From contig JAJFZO010000566.1 of the NCBI GenBank assembly GCA_021397835.1, positions 2,852,001-2,916,000 on the forward strand: a stretch of 64,000 bases of DNA, written 5' to 3'. Position 1 is the first letter of the stretch. Every line of letters starts with the position of its first letter. Of this stretch, positions 49,822-62,199 are shown piece by piece. Source of the stretch: Moringa oleifera (Eukaryota; Streptophyta; Magnoliopsida; Brassicales; Moringaceae). The notes beneath the pieces were generated by a model that was not told the DNA's origin, did not search any database, and saw only the letters and a list, made by a program, of their open reading frames with translations. The translations under genes and the position numbers were made by a program.

Positions 49822-52800
49822 ATGTCGACTTTCAGCGATGAGGATCCTCGTATCTTCGACATCAAAACTAAGATTCGAGTTGTTCCTAATTTCCCTAAAC
49901 CAGGTTTTGCTCATGTCTCTGTTTTCTTTTCTTTTGTGGGTTTAGTTGGATTTTCTGTTTGATCGTTTCTTTTCTTGGTTTTAACTCTGGTTAATTGCGG
50001 AGAAAATGCGGGGAAATTTTTTTTAATGTGATAACTTGTTTTCTCTTGTCCGTCTTAGATTTGTAATTTCCATGAACCAAACTGCAAAACCTCTTAACTC
50101 TACCAAGTTCAGCTCGTCTGTTTAGCTTTACTTCAAGAGAAATATAATCAACAGTCTTTACCTTTGATTTCCTTAAATAATCATTAAACTCCTGGTTTGT
50201 TTCGAATTTTTCTTGGCAGTTAAAGAAAGGATTAATTGTTCTTTCCCCTTCATTTCTAAGTTCTGTTTTATCTTCAATGTTTAAATTTGCAGGTATTATG
50301 TTTCAAGACATCACTACTCTACTACTTGATCCTAAAGCGTTCAAGGATACCATTGATTTGTTCGTTGAGAGATACAAAGGCAGAAACATTTCTGTTGTTG
50401 CAGGTAAAAAGAAAAAGAGAAACTATTTCCATTTTTACCATTTTAAAATTTTTGGTTTTTGAGGTCTTATAAAGATTTGATCTTTTATCCAAAAGAATAT
50501 ATCTTTTATTATCTCATTTTGATTAACATCAAAGGTGGGTGGGTCCCTGCTTACCGGAGAGAGAGTGAGAGAGAGAATGAAGGACTGTGTCTAAACAGGG
50601 CAAAAAGAGAGAGAAAGGATTACATTGCATAAGTTTCTGGTTGTCTTTTTGAATGCTTTTTAGGGACATTATGGAATGGAAGTGACTGTATTTTTTTTTT
50701 TAGAGTGATTTCTTGTTTGACTATGAGCCTTTGTTAGTGGGGTGTGCCATTGATTGCTTTCTCTCTTTCTTTCTTTCACTAACAAGTTATTTTTTCTCCA
50801 TGGGCGGCTCTCATCCCTGCTCTCTCTCTCATTTTGTGCTGTGTCATGTGCTTGGATCGGATTTGGGTGGATGGTGGTTGGTGATGGATGCCCACCTTGT
50901 TAAAGGTGGCCCCAGAGATGATGGCCGTTCTGATTAGGCTGATTGTTTTGTCCTCATTGTGATTTGCTTTGCCACATTTTACTATTTTGATTAGCTCTAA
51001 CTTTTGCAGATATAATTATTCTCACATTATCTGATTGAACTGAGTTGCCTTTGGCATTATAGTTGACTATTTACTGGTTTATCTAAAGGGGTTTGCATAT
51101 TTTTACAAATCATGCTTCTTTCTGCATTCATTTCATTCACTTATTAGTGTTAAAAGTAAATCATAAAGCTAGATGTAGTATTGATTTGATATACTTCTCT
51201 TATCCTCTCTGGATCTGAATGCCTGATTGGACTCTTTTGAGAAGCTCGTATATCTGTTAAAGCTCAAAGAAGTTACATCATTAGGCAATTAGCTTCGGAT
51301 TGTTTCATTAGCTCCGGTGGTGCTTAGAACACTATATCATCTGTGTTGTATTTACACCATATGCCAAATTCCAATATATTATGGGTACCTCTTTTTGTTT
51401 TTTTCCTTTCAATGGACAGCTGGATGACTCCCACAAACTTCCAGAAGTAGAAAATGTTTTTTGTTTTCGTCGGTTGGGGCCTTGGCCCTTATATTATTAT
51501 CATCTTTCAATCAACAACATTTATTTTACATGCTCTTTGTCATTTTGTTTGTGTTGGAATTTGTCTTCTTGTGCTTGAAATCCTTTTTGGATGCTTAGTT
51601 GCGACCTTTTTGCTTGAGACATAAGGATTTCATTGTTATCAGATTTCCATCCAGTTGATCTTATCCAATGGGTTAGGTTGAGTTCATGTGCTTGTAAGGT
51701 GTGACAGTTGGAAGACCTCTGTCATTTGGCCTCAGTATAGGAAAATGTCGCAGTTGCCCAATTTGGTGCTGAAGCTTTAGATAATAATGTTTATTCCTTG
51801 TATTGGTTTTGAAATATAATTTTTCTGCATTTCAGGAATAGAGGCTCGGGGTTTTATATTTGGCCCTCCTATTGCTTTGGCTATAGGAGCAAAGTTTGTT
51901 CCATTGAGAAAACCGAGGAAGTTGCCTGGTACTTGTCATCCTTTTGATTATTAGCTTTTGTTTTGATATGATTTTGCCACTCTTGGTGCTATTTGATATT
52001 ATATTGCTTCATTTTCATAACCTTGTTCTTGAATACATTGGGGCTGATGATTTTTGGTTCTGCAATGCTTTCAGGAGAAGTGATTTCAGAGGAATATGTA
52101 TTGGAATATGGAAGAGACTGTCTTGAGATGCATGTGGGAGCAGTTGAACCTGGTGAACGAGCTTTGGTTGTTGATGATCTGATTGCAACTGGTGGCACCC
52201 TTTGTGCAGCTATGAATTTACTTGGTAATTTACCAACTTTTATCACTAATATTTGACAGATAAGTATCTTCGAAACCACTAAACACGAAATCTCAAAAAA
52301 GTACAATAAGAAATGAAGGAGATTACCTGACATTTTATGCGTTGCCTATTGTACATTACTTATTTCCTTCAAGATAAAGGCTCGACTTCTTGGTTGCTTA
52401 TTTTGTCCTGAATCCATTGTTTCAGAACGAGCAGGTGCAGAAGTAGTCGAGTGTGCCTGCGTCATTGAGTTGCCAGACCTGGAGGTATGATGGTGCTGAA
52501 GCCTGATAGCTTTGAAAACTAGTGAAATTTCTGGGTTTTCTCTGCTTGCTGCTGTTTCGTCCTGTATATTTGGAATTAACTCTGTTAAAAAGATTTTGTT
52601 GGTCAGAACTTTCCCTGAAAACCTGCATTATCACCTTCTAGAAACCTTAATTCTGAACTTTTAAAAAGGCCTGTCTTTACAGGAAAGTCCTGAACATAGG
52701 TTCATGCTTCCATCAAGTCCTGTATCCCACTTAGATTAAACTTTCACTTTTCCTTTGATTAAGGAAACCCGTCTGAAAAGCCAAAAGGGAACCTTTTTGT

Positions 52801-53038
52801 TAGTGCAAGATACAACTCATGATCAAAGTTTTTGGAGCAATTATTTATGCAGACATTTGTCACAACCACATTCAAAAGGAGGTTCAATTTTTTCTTCGTG
52901 TATCTCAAGTGTATCTTCTGGTTCTTACTGTCTTGTTTTGACCTCCCACATTTCTGATTTCAATTTTTTTTTTGGGTGTTATAGGGTCGTGGGCGTTTGA
53001 AGGGAAAGCCGTTATATGTGCTTGTGGAATCTCATTGA
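49822..53038 (+). CDS. APT: Adenine phosphoribosyltransferase (purine salvage; cytokinin-base recycling)
   Basis: APT converts adenine plus PRPP to AMP in the cytosol and in plants also salvages cytokinin bases. Six coding exons close in frame: 49822-49903, 50293-50403, 51836-51928, 52075-52224, 52426-52484 and 52985-53038, giving 182 residues, the normal length for a cytosolic plant isoform without a transit peptide. Conserved blocks: [15 protein letters not shown] spanning exons 1-2, [20 protein letters not shown] in exon 3, and the PRPP-binding motif [13 protein letters not shown] at residues 125-137 (Asp129-Asp130). The C-terminus [13 protein letters not shown] is typical. The leader is CT-rich with a TATA box. 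Intron 2 is the longest (about 1.4 kb). All key residues look intact. Confidence 0.96.
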
Positions 53039-53400
53039 ATTTCGCGGGGCATCACAGTTCTGAAGTTGAGCTTTGCGAAGGCAATGTTGTACATTCGAGG
53101 CCTTATTGGTGGCTGCTCCTGGCTCTCAATCAGCCTTTATCATTGGTTCCATCTTGGGTACCCCTTGTTTCTCCTAGCGGCACATTGAGTTCATGCTGAA
53201 AGGCTTGACTAGAGAAATGCTTGTAGGACTCAATTGTTTTTTTTTTTGCCCCCCTGAAAAAGAAGAAAAAAAAAGAATTTTCTATGAAAACCCTCAACTT
53301 CTTCCTCTGTTCACTTGTTGCCTCATGGCAGACACTGTTTTATTGCTCTGTTTTTTTATTACTCTTTAACAGAGCCTGAATTCTACTGGCCAATCTTGCA
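53039..53400 (+). other. APT 3' region
   Basis: Probable 3'UTR and downstream DNA of APT. It contains T- and A-runs and no separate open frame of note. Confidence 0.4.
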
Positions 53401-53409
53401 CTTTCTTTT

Positions 53410-53970
53410 TCATTTGTTCACATATTCAAGAACTTCCTCCCAACCAGCAGGAATGGTGTGGTATACTTCACGAAATCGGACAATGTTTACGTGAATGTTC
53501 TTAAGCCTCACCATCAGCCTCACTATATAGGGTCCCTTAAGCCCATCAAGGGCTAACCCTGGTAGTTCCTGAGCCTGAACTTTCTCCAAGCTCTGTGCTG
53601 GAAGCAACCAGGGGATTATACCAGTGGGGTAGATGGCAACTGAGCAAATGGGTAAGCCTGTTTTGCCTGTTTGTATATGAATTAGGAGACAAGAAGGTGA
53701 ACGGTGTTTTTCAAAGCTGGTGACCAGGCACCATCGACCTTTCCATTTCCTGTGAAGGAAAGAAAGTTCAAAGCACCAAATGTTGCCCTTAACAAGAGAG
53801 GTTCAGGTTCAGCCATTGCTGTCCGAGTTTGGAGTTGGGTCCCCTTTATTTGAAACACTGCTAGTAAAAATCAACAAAGCAGACACTGGCCTTGTTAGGA
53901 TTGGTAGATTTGCAGTTTTGGCAGACACTGACTTTAACTCATATGAGAATAAGATCTTGCTGCTAATTTA
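53410..53970. other. Coding-like composition, unrecognised; possible gene fragment
   Basis: This stretch is less AT-rich than its surroundings. On the minus strand 53607-53410 is open (ending with EVYHTIPAGWEEVLEYVNK). Further upstream another minus frame reads GNGKVDGAWSPALKNTVHLL before a stop, as if a coding sequence were broken by frameshifts. On the plus strand 53780-53971 is open. I recognise no family. It could be a decayed gene fragment or chance. Confidence 0.25.
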
Positions 53971-53974
53971 AACC

Positions 53975-55200
53975 GTAATTAATAATTCTTTTAAAAATAA
54001 TTAGAATTTATTATTTTAATATAATTCGTACATGCCTATGTTAATACGAAAAAATCAAACCGAAGCAATTAAAGTTTACCAACTCAGATAGCCGGTTCAG
54101 CTCCGAAATTAAGGAATAAAGTGTCCAGTTAGCAAGCAGAGCACCAATTTGATCAGAAAAATCCAAGACGAGCTCGGATTCACGTTGGATCTCTTATTAT
54201 TCTTTTCACCGTAATTGTCATTAAGGATTTACCCAACATCCTTCGCGCCTTGAAATCAGGAGTTTTCATCAAATAAGATTAAAAAAAAAAAAAAAGGACC
54301 CCAACAGTGTGAAATACTATGTATATGTTTTATTTTATTAATATTTATTTAATAATTTTTAAATAATAACAGTAATAATAATATAAATAATTTTTAAATA
54401 CAATAATATATAAAATTAATGATTTACATTGTTTATAAAAATTAAATTTAAGTGATATATTAAAGCAGGTGAATTTTTTTATATTATATTTTTCAAAAAA
54501 ATTATTAAATTGTTACGTGTGAATTGTGATGCAGAGAATCCTTATCCTAACAGATTCAGAGTTTTTTTTTTTTTTTTTTTGGGCCCTGAGGATGAGCAAA
54601 GCGTGAAGTGGGACATTTGATGTTGAAGCTAACTCCGGGAAGGAGCCAGGGACTCTTCAGTCGGATCAAAATTATTACCAGTTCCAAACTTTTAACAAAG
54701 ACAAAGCAACTCTTTTCTGTTATCAAGACCATCAGTGACAATACTGCATGCACCATCATCATCATCAACGGCATCATGATCATGATGATGATCATGATCC
54801 TCATCAAATTATCTTTTTGGGTCAAATCATCATGACTTGTTTTAATCTAATCAAGTGCATTAAGGCCCACAGATGGATTACAACCACCATAAGACTATTA
54901 GGTAACTGCTAAGAAACTGAAAGAGAATTGTCTTTATTATGTAATAAAATCAGAAATAATGACCAAATTAAGGACAAGGAAACGGTAAATAAATTGGTGA
55001 ATTAGCATTTATCAACACAATTTTATAATAATCACATTAAATGATATATTCAAGGAGCCCCTTGGAAAATGGAAAAAAACAAAAAAAAAAAAAAAGAAAT
55101 TACGCATTGTGTTGATAAGTGCAAGGACAAGATTCATCTTCACCAAATAACCCGAAGAAAAAAAAAAGAAATTAAAAAAAAGACCCAAAAAAGAGGGGTT
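53975..55200. other. Intergenic DNA; no gene seen
   Basis: AT-rich with poly-T and poly-A runs. A compact inverted CATGATCATGATGATGATCA cluster lies at about 54773-54800 after a GGGCCC site at 54583. Short frames on both strands here are low-complexity. Confidence 0.4.
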
Positions 55201-55208
55201 TAATATTT

Positions 55209-56096
55209 TTACAATTTATAGATAATAAGAAAACAAGGCAGCACGGCGCGAGGATCAAATACGAGTAACTCGCCGTCGTCCCCACTCACTGAGTCCAATC
55301 CAAGTCGTCCGTCCATGAACAATGTGTCTAATCCAAATCCGATACGCTTTGAGACCCGACCAGCTATTACTCGGCAGACAAGCATAGCTCTCCTGCCCTT
55401 CCCGCCTCCGGCGTTCTCGTGGGCAACACCGCTCCCCGAAAACGTGCAAATGGCTGCTCCTTTCCCACCAGGAAAAGTCCACGCGCCGCTGCAGGCGTCT
55501 TGCATGCCTCCTCCGCAATTACCGGGGGTGGGACCCAAGCACTGGAACCTCATCATCTCGTTCCCGTCCGCGACGCACCTCGCATTCTCCTCCCGGGTGC
55601 TCCCGTCGGTCGCACCGCCTGAACCTGCTCGAGCCTTAACCATCTCACGGTACTCCTCGAAGCGGGATACGTTCTTAGACCCGTTTTGGACCTTGAAAAT
55701 CATCTCGATCCGACCCGAGAAAGCCTTGGGGCTCCAGCTCGTGTGGAAGATAATCTCCACCACATTACGCGAAGGGTGGCCGTCGGGCAACTCCTTCAAG
55801 GAAGGCAACAGCGGGTCCGCGTTACGGGTCGGCCGAGCAGAGACGCTATTCCGAGAGCGGGTGGGCAGAGTGGAAGCAGGTTCAGGTTTTGCAGGTCTTG
55901 GGTATGTTGAATGACGGGTGGTTTTGGTCTTGGGTTTTCTGGGTTTCTGCTTGGTGGTCGTTTCGATAACATCTTTGATGCTTTGAGCGCCCTTTCTGCA
56001 ACTGGAACTCGCCACAAGGTGCTTCGGGTTCGGATGATAAACGTCCTCGAATGCCCTGGACTTGCACTGCAGAGACTTGACCCATCCGCTCGCCAT
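55209..56096 (-). CDS. Plant C2H2-like protein with PARP-like C-terminal domain, function unknown
   Basis: A single-exon frame of 295 residues. Residues 1 to about 60 are basic and variable; about 61-90 are Pro/Arg-rich and probably disordered. From about residue 100 the conserved domain begins (HPSRNVVEIIFHTSW, then FSGRIEMIFKVQNGSK). It continues through a Cys/Gly-rich block (RFQCLGPTPGNCGGG, DACSGAWTFPGGKGAAICTF) and ends in FDPRAVLPCFLIIYKL, which has the look of the last strands of a poly(ADP-ribose) polymerase catalytic fold. The His-Gly of active PARPs appears here as Leu-Gly, so catalysis is doubtful. Related plant proteins are annotated as C2H2-like zinc finger proteins. The CT-rich stretch just upstream (56118-56143) is probably 5'UTR. 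GC content is clearly above the flanks. No breaks. Confidence 0.8.
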   Translation of the reverse strand: MASGWVKSLQCKSRAFEDVYHPNPKHLVASSSCRKGAQSIKDVIETTTKQKPRKPKTKTTRHSTYPRPAKPEPASTLPTRSRNSVSARPTRNADPLLPSLKELPDGHPSRNVVEIIFHTSWSPKAFSGRIEMIFKVQNGSKNVSRFEEYREMVKARAGSGGATDGSTREENARCVADGNEMMRFQCLGPTPGNCGGGMQDACSGAWTFPGGKGAAICTFSGSGVAHENAGGGKGRRAMLVCRVIAGRVSKRIGFGLDTLFMDGRLGLDSVSGDDGELLVFDPRAVLPCFLIIYKL

Positions 56097-56117
56097 TATC
56101 GGATCTCGAATACGAAT

Positions 56118-56143
56118 CTTCCCTCTCTCTCTCTCTCTCTCTC
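56118..56143. repeat. (CT)n microsatellite in the leader of the PARP-like gene
   Basis: A CT dinucleotide run on the plus strand (GA on the gene strand) directly upstream of the start codon, probably within the 5'UTR. Confidence 0.7.
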
Positions 56144-56289
56144 TGTTATCTCTGTCTAAACTTCTGGGTTTTCTCTCTCAAGGAGTCTGGGTTTTGTTTG
56201 GGAGTTCATTTTCTTCGGCAGCTGGTGAGTGAAAGAGAATGGAGGAGAGGAGAGATGGCGCGATATTAAATGGGTGTCTATTTCCTTAT

Positions 56290-58580
56290 TCTGTTGGGGC
56301 ATTTTTCTGAAATGACGTAGTTACCCACGTGGAATCTGTGACATTTTTTTTTTCTTTCTTTATTTTTTTTAGGGAAAATAGCCAATGAGACAATAAAACA
56401 ATAAAAGCAGTTTGGTGAAAAAACAAAATACATTTATGAAGAAAACAAAATGACATTGTGGCCTCTTTTGTTTTGGGGACATGTGATATTGTGATCATTG
56501 TTACTGTTGCTGAAATTAGTATTCACTCCATTCACATTACTTTGATGTTAGGAATATTAAATTCTATATGTTATTTTATTTTATACTTTTTTTTGGAATG
56601 ATATGAGATTTCAGATTTGGCTCTTATATCATAATCTTTAATGATTTTTGATTTTATCTCAATTTACATAAATATTGCATTATTTTGATTTTTATTCGAA
56701 TTATAGATATTATTTATTTTAAAATTATATTTTAATATTATTAAATAGTATTTACAATATCTCTTAAATCAATGAAAGATTTTGATATATATATATATAT
56801 ACATATATGTTATTAATATCGATGTTTTTCAAATCGAATCCATCATTAAATCAAACCAAAAAAGAAATTTAAATGTAAGAGATCAAATTGAAATCAAATT
56901 AAAAGTGGAATAGTAATAATATAATCAATAATTATAATATTTGAATACATTAAATTAATATAGATAATATTCAAATAAAGATAACAATTATTTTTAAAGA
57001 ACAACAATAACATTGGACGAACTTATTTTTCAATTTCTTGTTTTAAATTTTCATTTTTTAAATGATATTTTAATTTAAAAATCAAATTTTTTGTAACAAA
57101 AAATGTATTTTGATATACAATAAAGCAAGTCAAATCAATTTAAAATTAATTAGTTGGATTAAAATTTTAATTTTACAATTTAACAGATCTGATCAATTAG
57201 TTCGATCTGATTTTTAATACAATAATCAATTTCTCTATGATCATGGTACAAAATATGATTTATTTATCTATTTATGCTTTTATTAACCCAAATTGTAAGG
57301 TGGATTCCATTAAAGTTTTGATTTTTTTTGAAATTAAAGATATAAAGATTTCAAATTTTAAATGACCCAAAAAGAGAAAATGAACAAAATTTTGATTTAA
57401 AGTGAATTTAATTTGGCAATGAAGGGGGTAATGTACTTGTTAATCCATGTAAGGACAAGTCATTTTCTAGGGAAGCCAGGTCTGCCATCTAACTCTGAAA
57501 GCTTTGATGAGTAAGTTGGTCCTTCAAATCAAAGGAACAATTTGATATTATAGAAAGGTCTTGGTGAGGTTGAAACTTCAATGGAACAGGAACCCTCCTC
57601 CACCTTTCTGCCATCTTCATCATTGTATGCATTTTCAGCTTTTGACCCATCAAAGTTTACAACACCAGAACAAAAGCACCAGTAGATAATCATAAATCAT
57701 AATTTCTATTGACAAGATTATTATTATTATTATTTTTAAATAAAAAAATTAAAATAATCATGAAAATTAAATTAAATTAAGTTTGTTTTATATTTTATAT
57801 TTTAAAATATCGATTGAATTACATATATATTTAATGTATTAATTTTGATTCTATTTATATCATATTGTTACTTTTAAGATATTATTTAAATTATAATTTT
57901 TTAATGAAATTCAATTTTTTAAAAAATTATACATAAAAAATATTTAAATTATCATCATAAAAAAATTTAAAACTTTTTAAGTACTTCATATATATATATT
58001 TCGCTGTTAAATATTCAAAAATTTTAATATGATAATAAAAAATTACTTAAAATTGGAGAATAAAATCATTTAGAATTTATTTTAATGATTTTAAAAATAT
58101 TTTTAACAATAAAATATTATTAATTTTTTGTAATTATTGAAATTAATATTAAATTTAAATCAAATTAAAAGATAAAATATATAATTGATCCAATCGATAT
58201 ATTGAAACTTAAATTGAAAAGTGGATTCATGCCAAAATTTTGTATTTTATATATTTAGTTGACAAAAAAAATTAATTATCATACATCAATATTTTTTTTA
58301 AAAAGCAAAATTAATAGAGAATCTGCTCACATATACGATATTTTTGTCAACACATAAAAGGGTGTATCTTTTTTTAAGTTATCTTGAATTCCATAATGTT
58401 AAATAAAATGAGAGAGGAAAAGTCATGGGGGTGGAATCTTTTCATCGGAGTTTGAGTGATGGGCAGGTGGGAATAGAAGAATAGAAAGAATAGAAAGAGA
58501 ATGGAAACTGGCAGAGAGGAAGCATATTCAAAAACCCAAAAGCACTGAAATTCGAACTAATAAAACGACAAAATCACACA
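56290..58580. other. Intergenic DNA; no gene seen
   Basis: Mostly AT-rich. A more balanced patch at about 57420-57690 has no open frame or hairpin I can support. A copy of the dispersed AT-rich repeat is at about 57740-58260. Confidence 0.45.
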
Positions 58581-59135
58581 CAAGTTTCTCTAAATTTCAT
58601 ATAAGCAAAACCATTATCAAAACACCCATGACAGGTAGAGAGTCACTATAAGAGACCACAACAGAGTTCGGTGAGCATCGGGATAGTGGCTTGCAGTTTC
58701 AGGAGGAGGCGACAACATCGAGATTTGTATATTTCAACTAATAATTTAATATTCTCACCATGGTATAGGCGAGACAGTCCAGCAGAAGCTCCAAAAAGTG
58801 GAGGGTAGTTCATGAACGATACCGACAGACCCAGTTTGGCATTTTATCGAACAGTTTGAGTGCAATTTCGAAAACTAGTGGAATCAGTGTATTTTTGTGA
58901 TGGCGTGATGATGAGATGCATATGGGTTGTTGATGAAAAGGAGTGCGAGGAGGTCCGCCATGGAAATTGGGGTTTCCTTTGCATGAATCAGTGTGTGGGT
59001 TTGTGATTGGGAGACTGGGGCCTTTGGGTGTTCTTGCCAGCCTTTGCCTCCACGCCTGCAGAATCTGTTTGACCCTCCGGGAACTGTGTTTGCTCCCGGG
59101 GCGTGCTCCCGTAAATGTACCTTTCATTTGAATTT
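58580..59135. other. Transcript-like patch, unrecognised
   Basis: Composition is balanced and both strands carry open frames of about 60-105 codons: minus 59127-58810, basic, starting MKGTFTGARPGSKHSSRRV; plus 58943-59131 and 58993-59199. None shows a signal peptide followed by a known peptide-hormone motif (CLE, CEP, IDA, PSK, RALF) or any domain I know. It may be a small protein gene, a non-coding RNA or a gene fragment. Confidence 0.25.
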
Positions 59136-59199
59136 TATTCTTTTAAACTTATCATCACAAAAGAACCCAAAAAAAGCCAAAAAAAAACACTTGCTCTAA

Positions 59200-62180
59200 G
59201 CCTTTAACTCAATCTTTTCCTAGATTTGATTCAAAAGGGTGGAGTTCATATTCTTCTAACACTATTAATTTTTTTAAAAAATAATTAATTGCAAAATAAA
59301 AATAAAATTATGTGAATTTCAAGTTAGATTGAAAACTAAGAGTAACAAGTTAGAATTTTACTGGGTTCTCTCCTTTTATTCATTGTGAATATTGAAAGTG
59401 TAAAAAAAAAGTGTATAAAAATGGAACTTTTTTATCTTCCATTCACACGAACTACATTAAATTTTTAAATAAATGATAACATGTAATAATTTAATAATAA
59501 AATATTAATAATATTTATTTATTTATTTTTATATTAATGTTGTAAATTATCCAAAACATTTTTTAAAAATATTTCTTAAAACATTAAATTAAGCTGATCA
59601 TCCTTATCCGAAAAAAGGTAAAACTAAAGATAAGGGTGTGGAAAGGGAAAATAGGAAAGACAATAAAGAGAGGTTGACCAAACTTAGAGCAATGAGAAAT
59701 CATTAATGGAAATTAAGAGGGAAAATTGACTGTTGAAATGTTAGCTTGTTTACTCAATAAATGCTGAAATTATTTATTTGAATAAGCCTTGATCCCATTG
59801 CACCATTTAAAGCCTGCCATTAATGCCGCTATTAAAACTTTACCCTTTTTTATAATGTTATCTACCTTGTTGTCTTGCAATCACTCTGACTGGGTTACTT
59901 TGACCTCCCAAATACTGTTCTTTACAACAAAATTAAATTTTGTGCCAAAAGTCATAATCTTTTTATTTTATTTTTAAAAATGGAGTTCTAGATGTTGAAT
60001 TTTAGTGTTTTATTGATATGCATGAAACCATAAATATGCATCTAAATTGATTCATAATCATAATATTATATATATGTTCTATTAACATTAAATTATTAAA
60101 AAAATCACTTATTTAAAAAAAAGCACAAACTTAGGTCGGCAACATAAATTTTTTTAATAAATATAACTTTATATGATAAATTTTATTTGTGGTTTTAAAA
60201 TTTACTAATATTATATGCTGAGTTAAAAGTTTAATATTATTTATTATGGTGAATTAATAAAAAAATTAGAAAGTTTCTATTTTACTTTATTTCACATGCG
60301 CCACAAATGTGTTATATATATAAAAAATTAAAGTAAAAGTTTCAACTTGCTATTTTTTATGGTTTGTATTTCTATAAAAATCATAAAATGTATAAAATTC
60401 TTATATATTTATCGATGTATTTTAAATAATAAATGATTTTATAATATAAATAATTTTAAAATAAATACTATTTACACTATTCAAATAGTATAATATATAT
60501 ATTTATGAAAAAAATTAAATGTCAACAAAAAAAATAAAAAATATATTTATTTCTACCGTCCCATGATGGACTTAAAATGGAAGTAAGAAATCTAAGAAGC
60601 ACATTTGGTGATTAATTTCACTCTATAATAATTACCACGGATTACACATGTTAAGGATTTATATGAGAAAATACTGACATTGATACATAATTATGTCACT
60701 AATGTGGTGGCCTTGCTACTCATAGTACCAAACAGTATACCAACATAGGCCATTATTGTAATTAATGCATATTTCCTGTAATAATAAAAAATGATTATTT
60801 TCTTTAATTTTAAACAAAATTATGAAAAATGAAGAAAACCCAACATCAAGAGGAGACAGCAACCCACGAAATCGTTATCTTTGACTGTTCAGAAGGAAAC
60901 ACAATGAGAGAATTTGAGAGACGTTCCTTTCTTTACAGAAATGATTTTCATGATGATCACGTGAGAGTCAGGTGGGTCTGGTTGGGTCCCTTCTTGACGA
61001 ACTTCCTTGACATCCGCCGTTGATCTAACTCCACGCCTTTGACTGGGACAATGGGTACTACCTCAGCTGGCTTAGGGTTCCGGTTCCTACTTGGTCTACC
61101 TGTCCATTTAAGAATAACTGGTATTAAAAACAAAAATAAAAGAAAAATGACGTCACTTTGATTAGAAAGTATGTAAATATTATTTATTTTAAAATTTATT
61201 TATTAATTATTTGTATTATTTAAAAATAAAAAAACTTGGATAAATGTTATGTAATAGTTTGATGTTTACTGTGTTTAAAAAATTGTCAATTAAGCTATGA
61301 TTTATTAATTCTAAATTGAATGCTATTAAAAAAATTGAAATTTGAGAATATTGAAATTAAAAATTTTGTATAACAAGTTTTGATTTAAATTTTTTTATAA
61401 GCCATCGTTGCAAAATTTTCAAGTTTTTTGAGTTATGAAAATATATATTTTTTAAGATTTATACAATAATTTTTTTAAAAAAATTATAAAATTAATAGTT
61501 AAATTAAAAATTATTTAAATTTAAAAAATCAACTTGAAAAAATATCTTTATGTAAATAAATCTAATTTAAATCATATTAAAATTTTAAATTTTTTAACAA
61601 AATATATTTAATGAATTGATTAATCAGTATCTTAACAACCGTGGTAGGTTTGGATTAATTGATACGGGTGGGAGATTTTGCCAACAATTATGACAACGAA
61701 GCTCATCTACCTAGGTAGACATTTTCATGCACGATCTCATGCATGATTTTAACTTCGTCGTACTTCGGAAGTGGTTGAGATCATGTGCTATTCTATGTTG
61801 ATGTCATGCATATACACAAAATTATGCCGGATTCCAATCTAGCATGTGTCGGTCGGTACCCAATAACAAGAAACCGAGTTTGGGTCTGGTGGATCAAATG
61901 GCTCATAGTTTCCAAATTGAATCGGGCTCACTGTTAATACTGGCCTATTTCATTCAATTGGGCTGATGGAAATACCATTTTGTCTGAAGGGAGATCCAAA
62001 AGGAAGGGATCTCGGGCAGCAGTAATTCTATGCCCCGAGCATGTGAGAAGAGTGTGGAATGAGACCATGGGGAAGTTGAGCAGAAGGCCTGGAATGAGCC
62101 GTTTGCCTTGGGAGGGAGAAAGCCAGGCGAGAGGTCTGAAGGTTCGAGTGAACTGATCTCATGCCCTGATTATGAGAGTA
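59200..62180. other. Intergenic DNA upstream of the PPR gene; no gene seen
   Basis: AT-rich with a copy of the dispersed repeat at about 61300-61620. A higher-GC patch at 60820-61110 contains CACGTG (in 'gatcacgtgaga', near 60960). A 12-base palindrome CTACCTAGGTAG lies at about 61708-61719, followed by CATGCATG at about 61739. These could belong to the PPR promoter region but this is not shown. Confidence 0.4.
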
Positions 62181-62199
62181 TGGAGCAGTGAAGACGAGG

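Noticed and set aside
49443..49841. Open frames around the APT promoter on both strands
   Set aside because: Produced by GA/CT-rich sequence translating as Arg/Glu or Ser/Leu runs; not genes.
55315..55914. Plus-strand open frame of 199 codons
   Set aside because: It is antisense to the PARP-like coding exon; its openness follows from the GC-rich codons of that gene.
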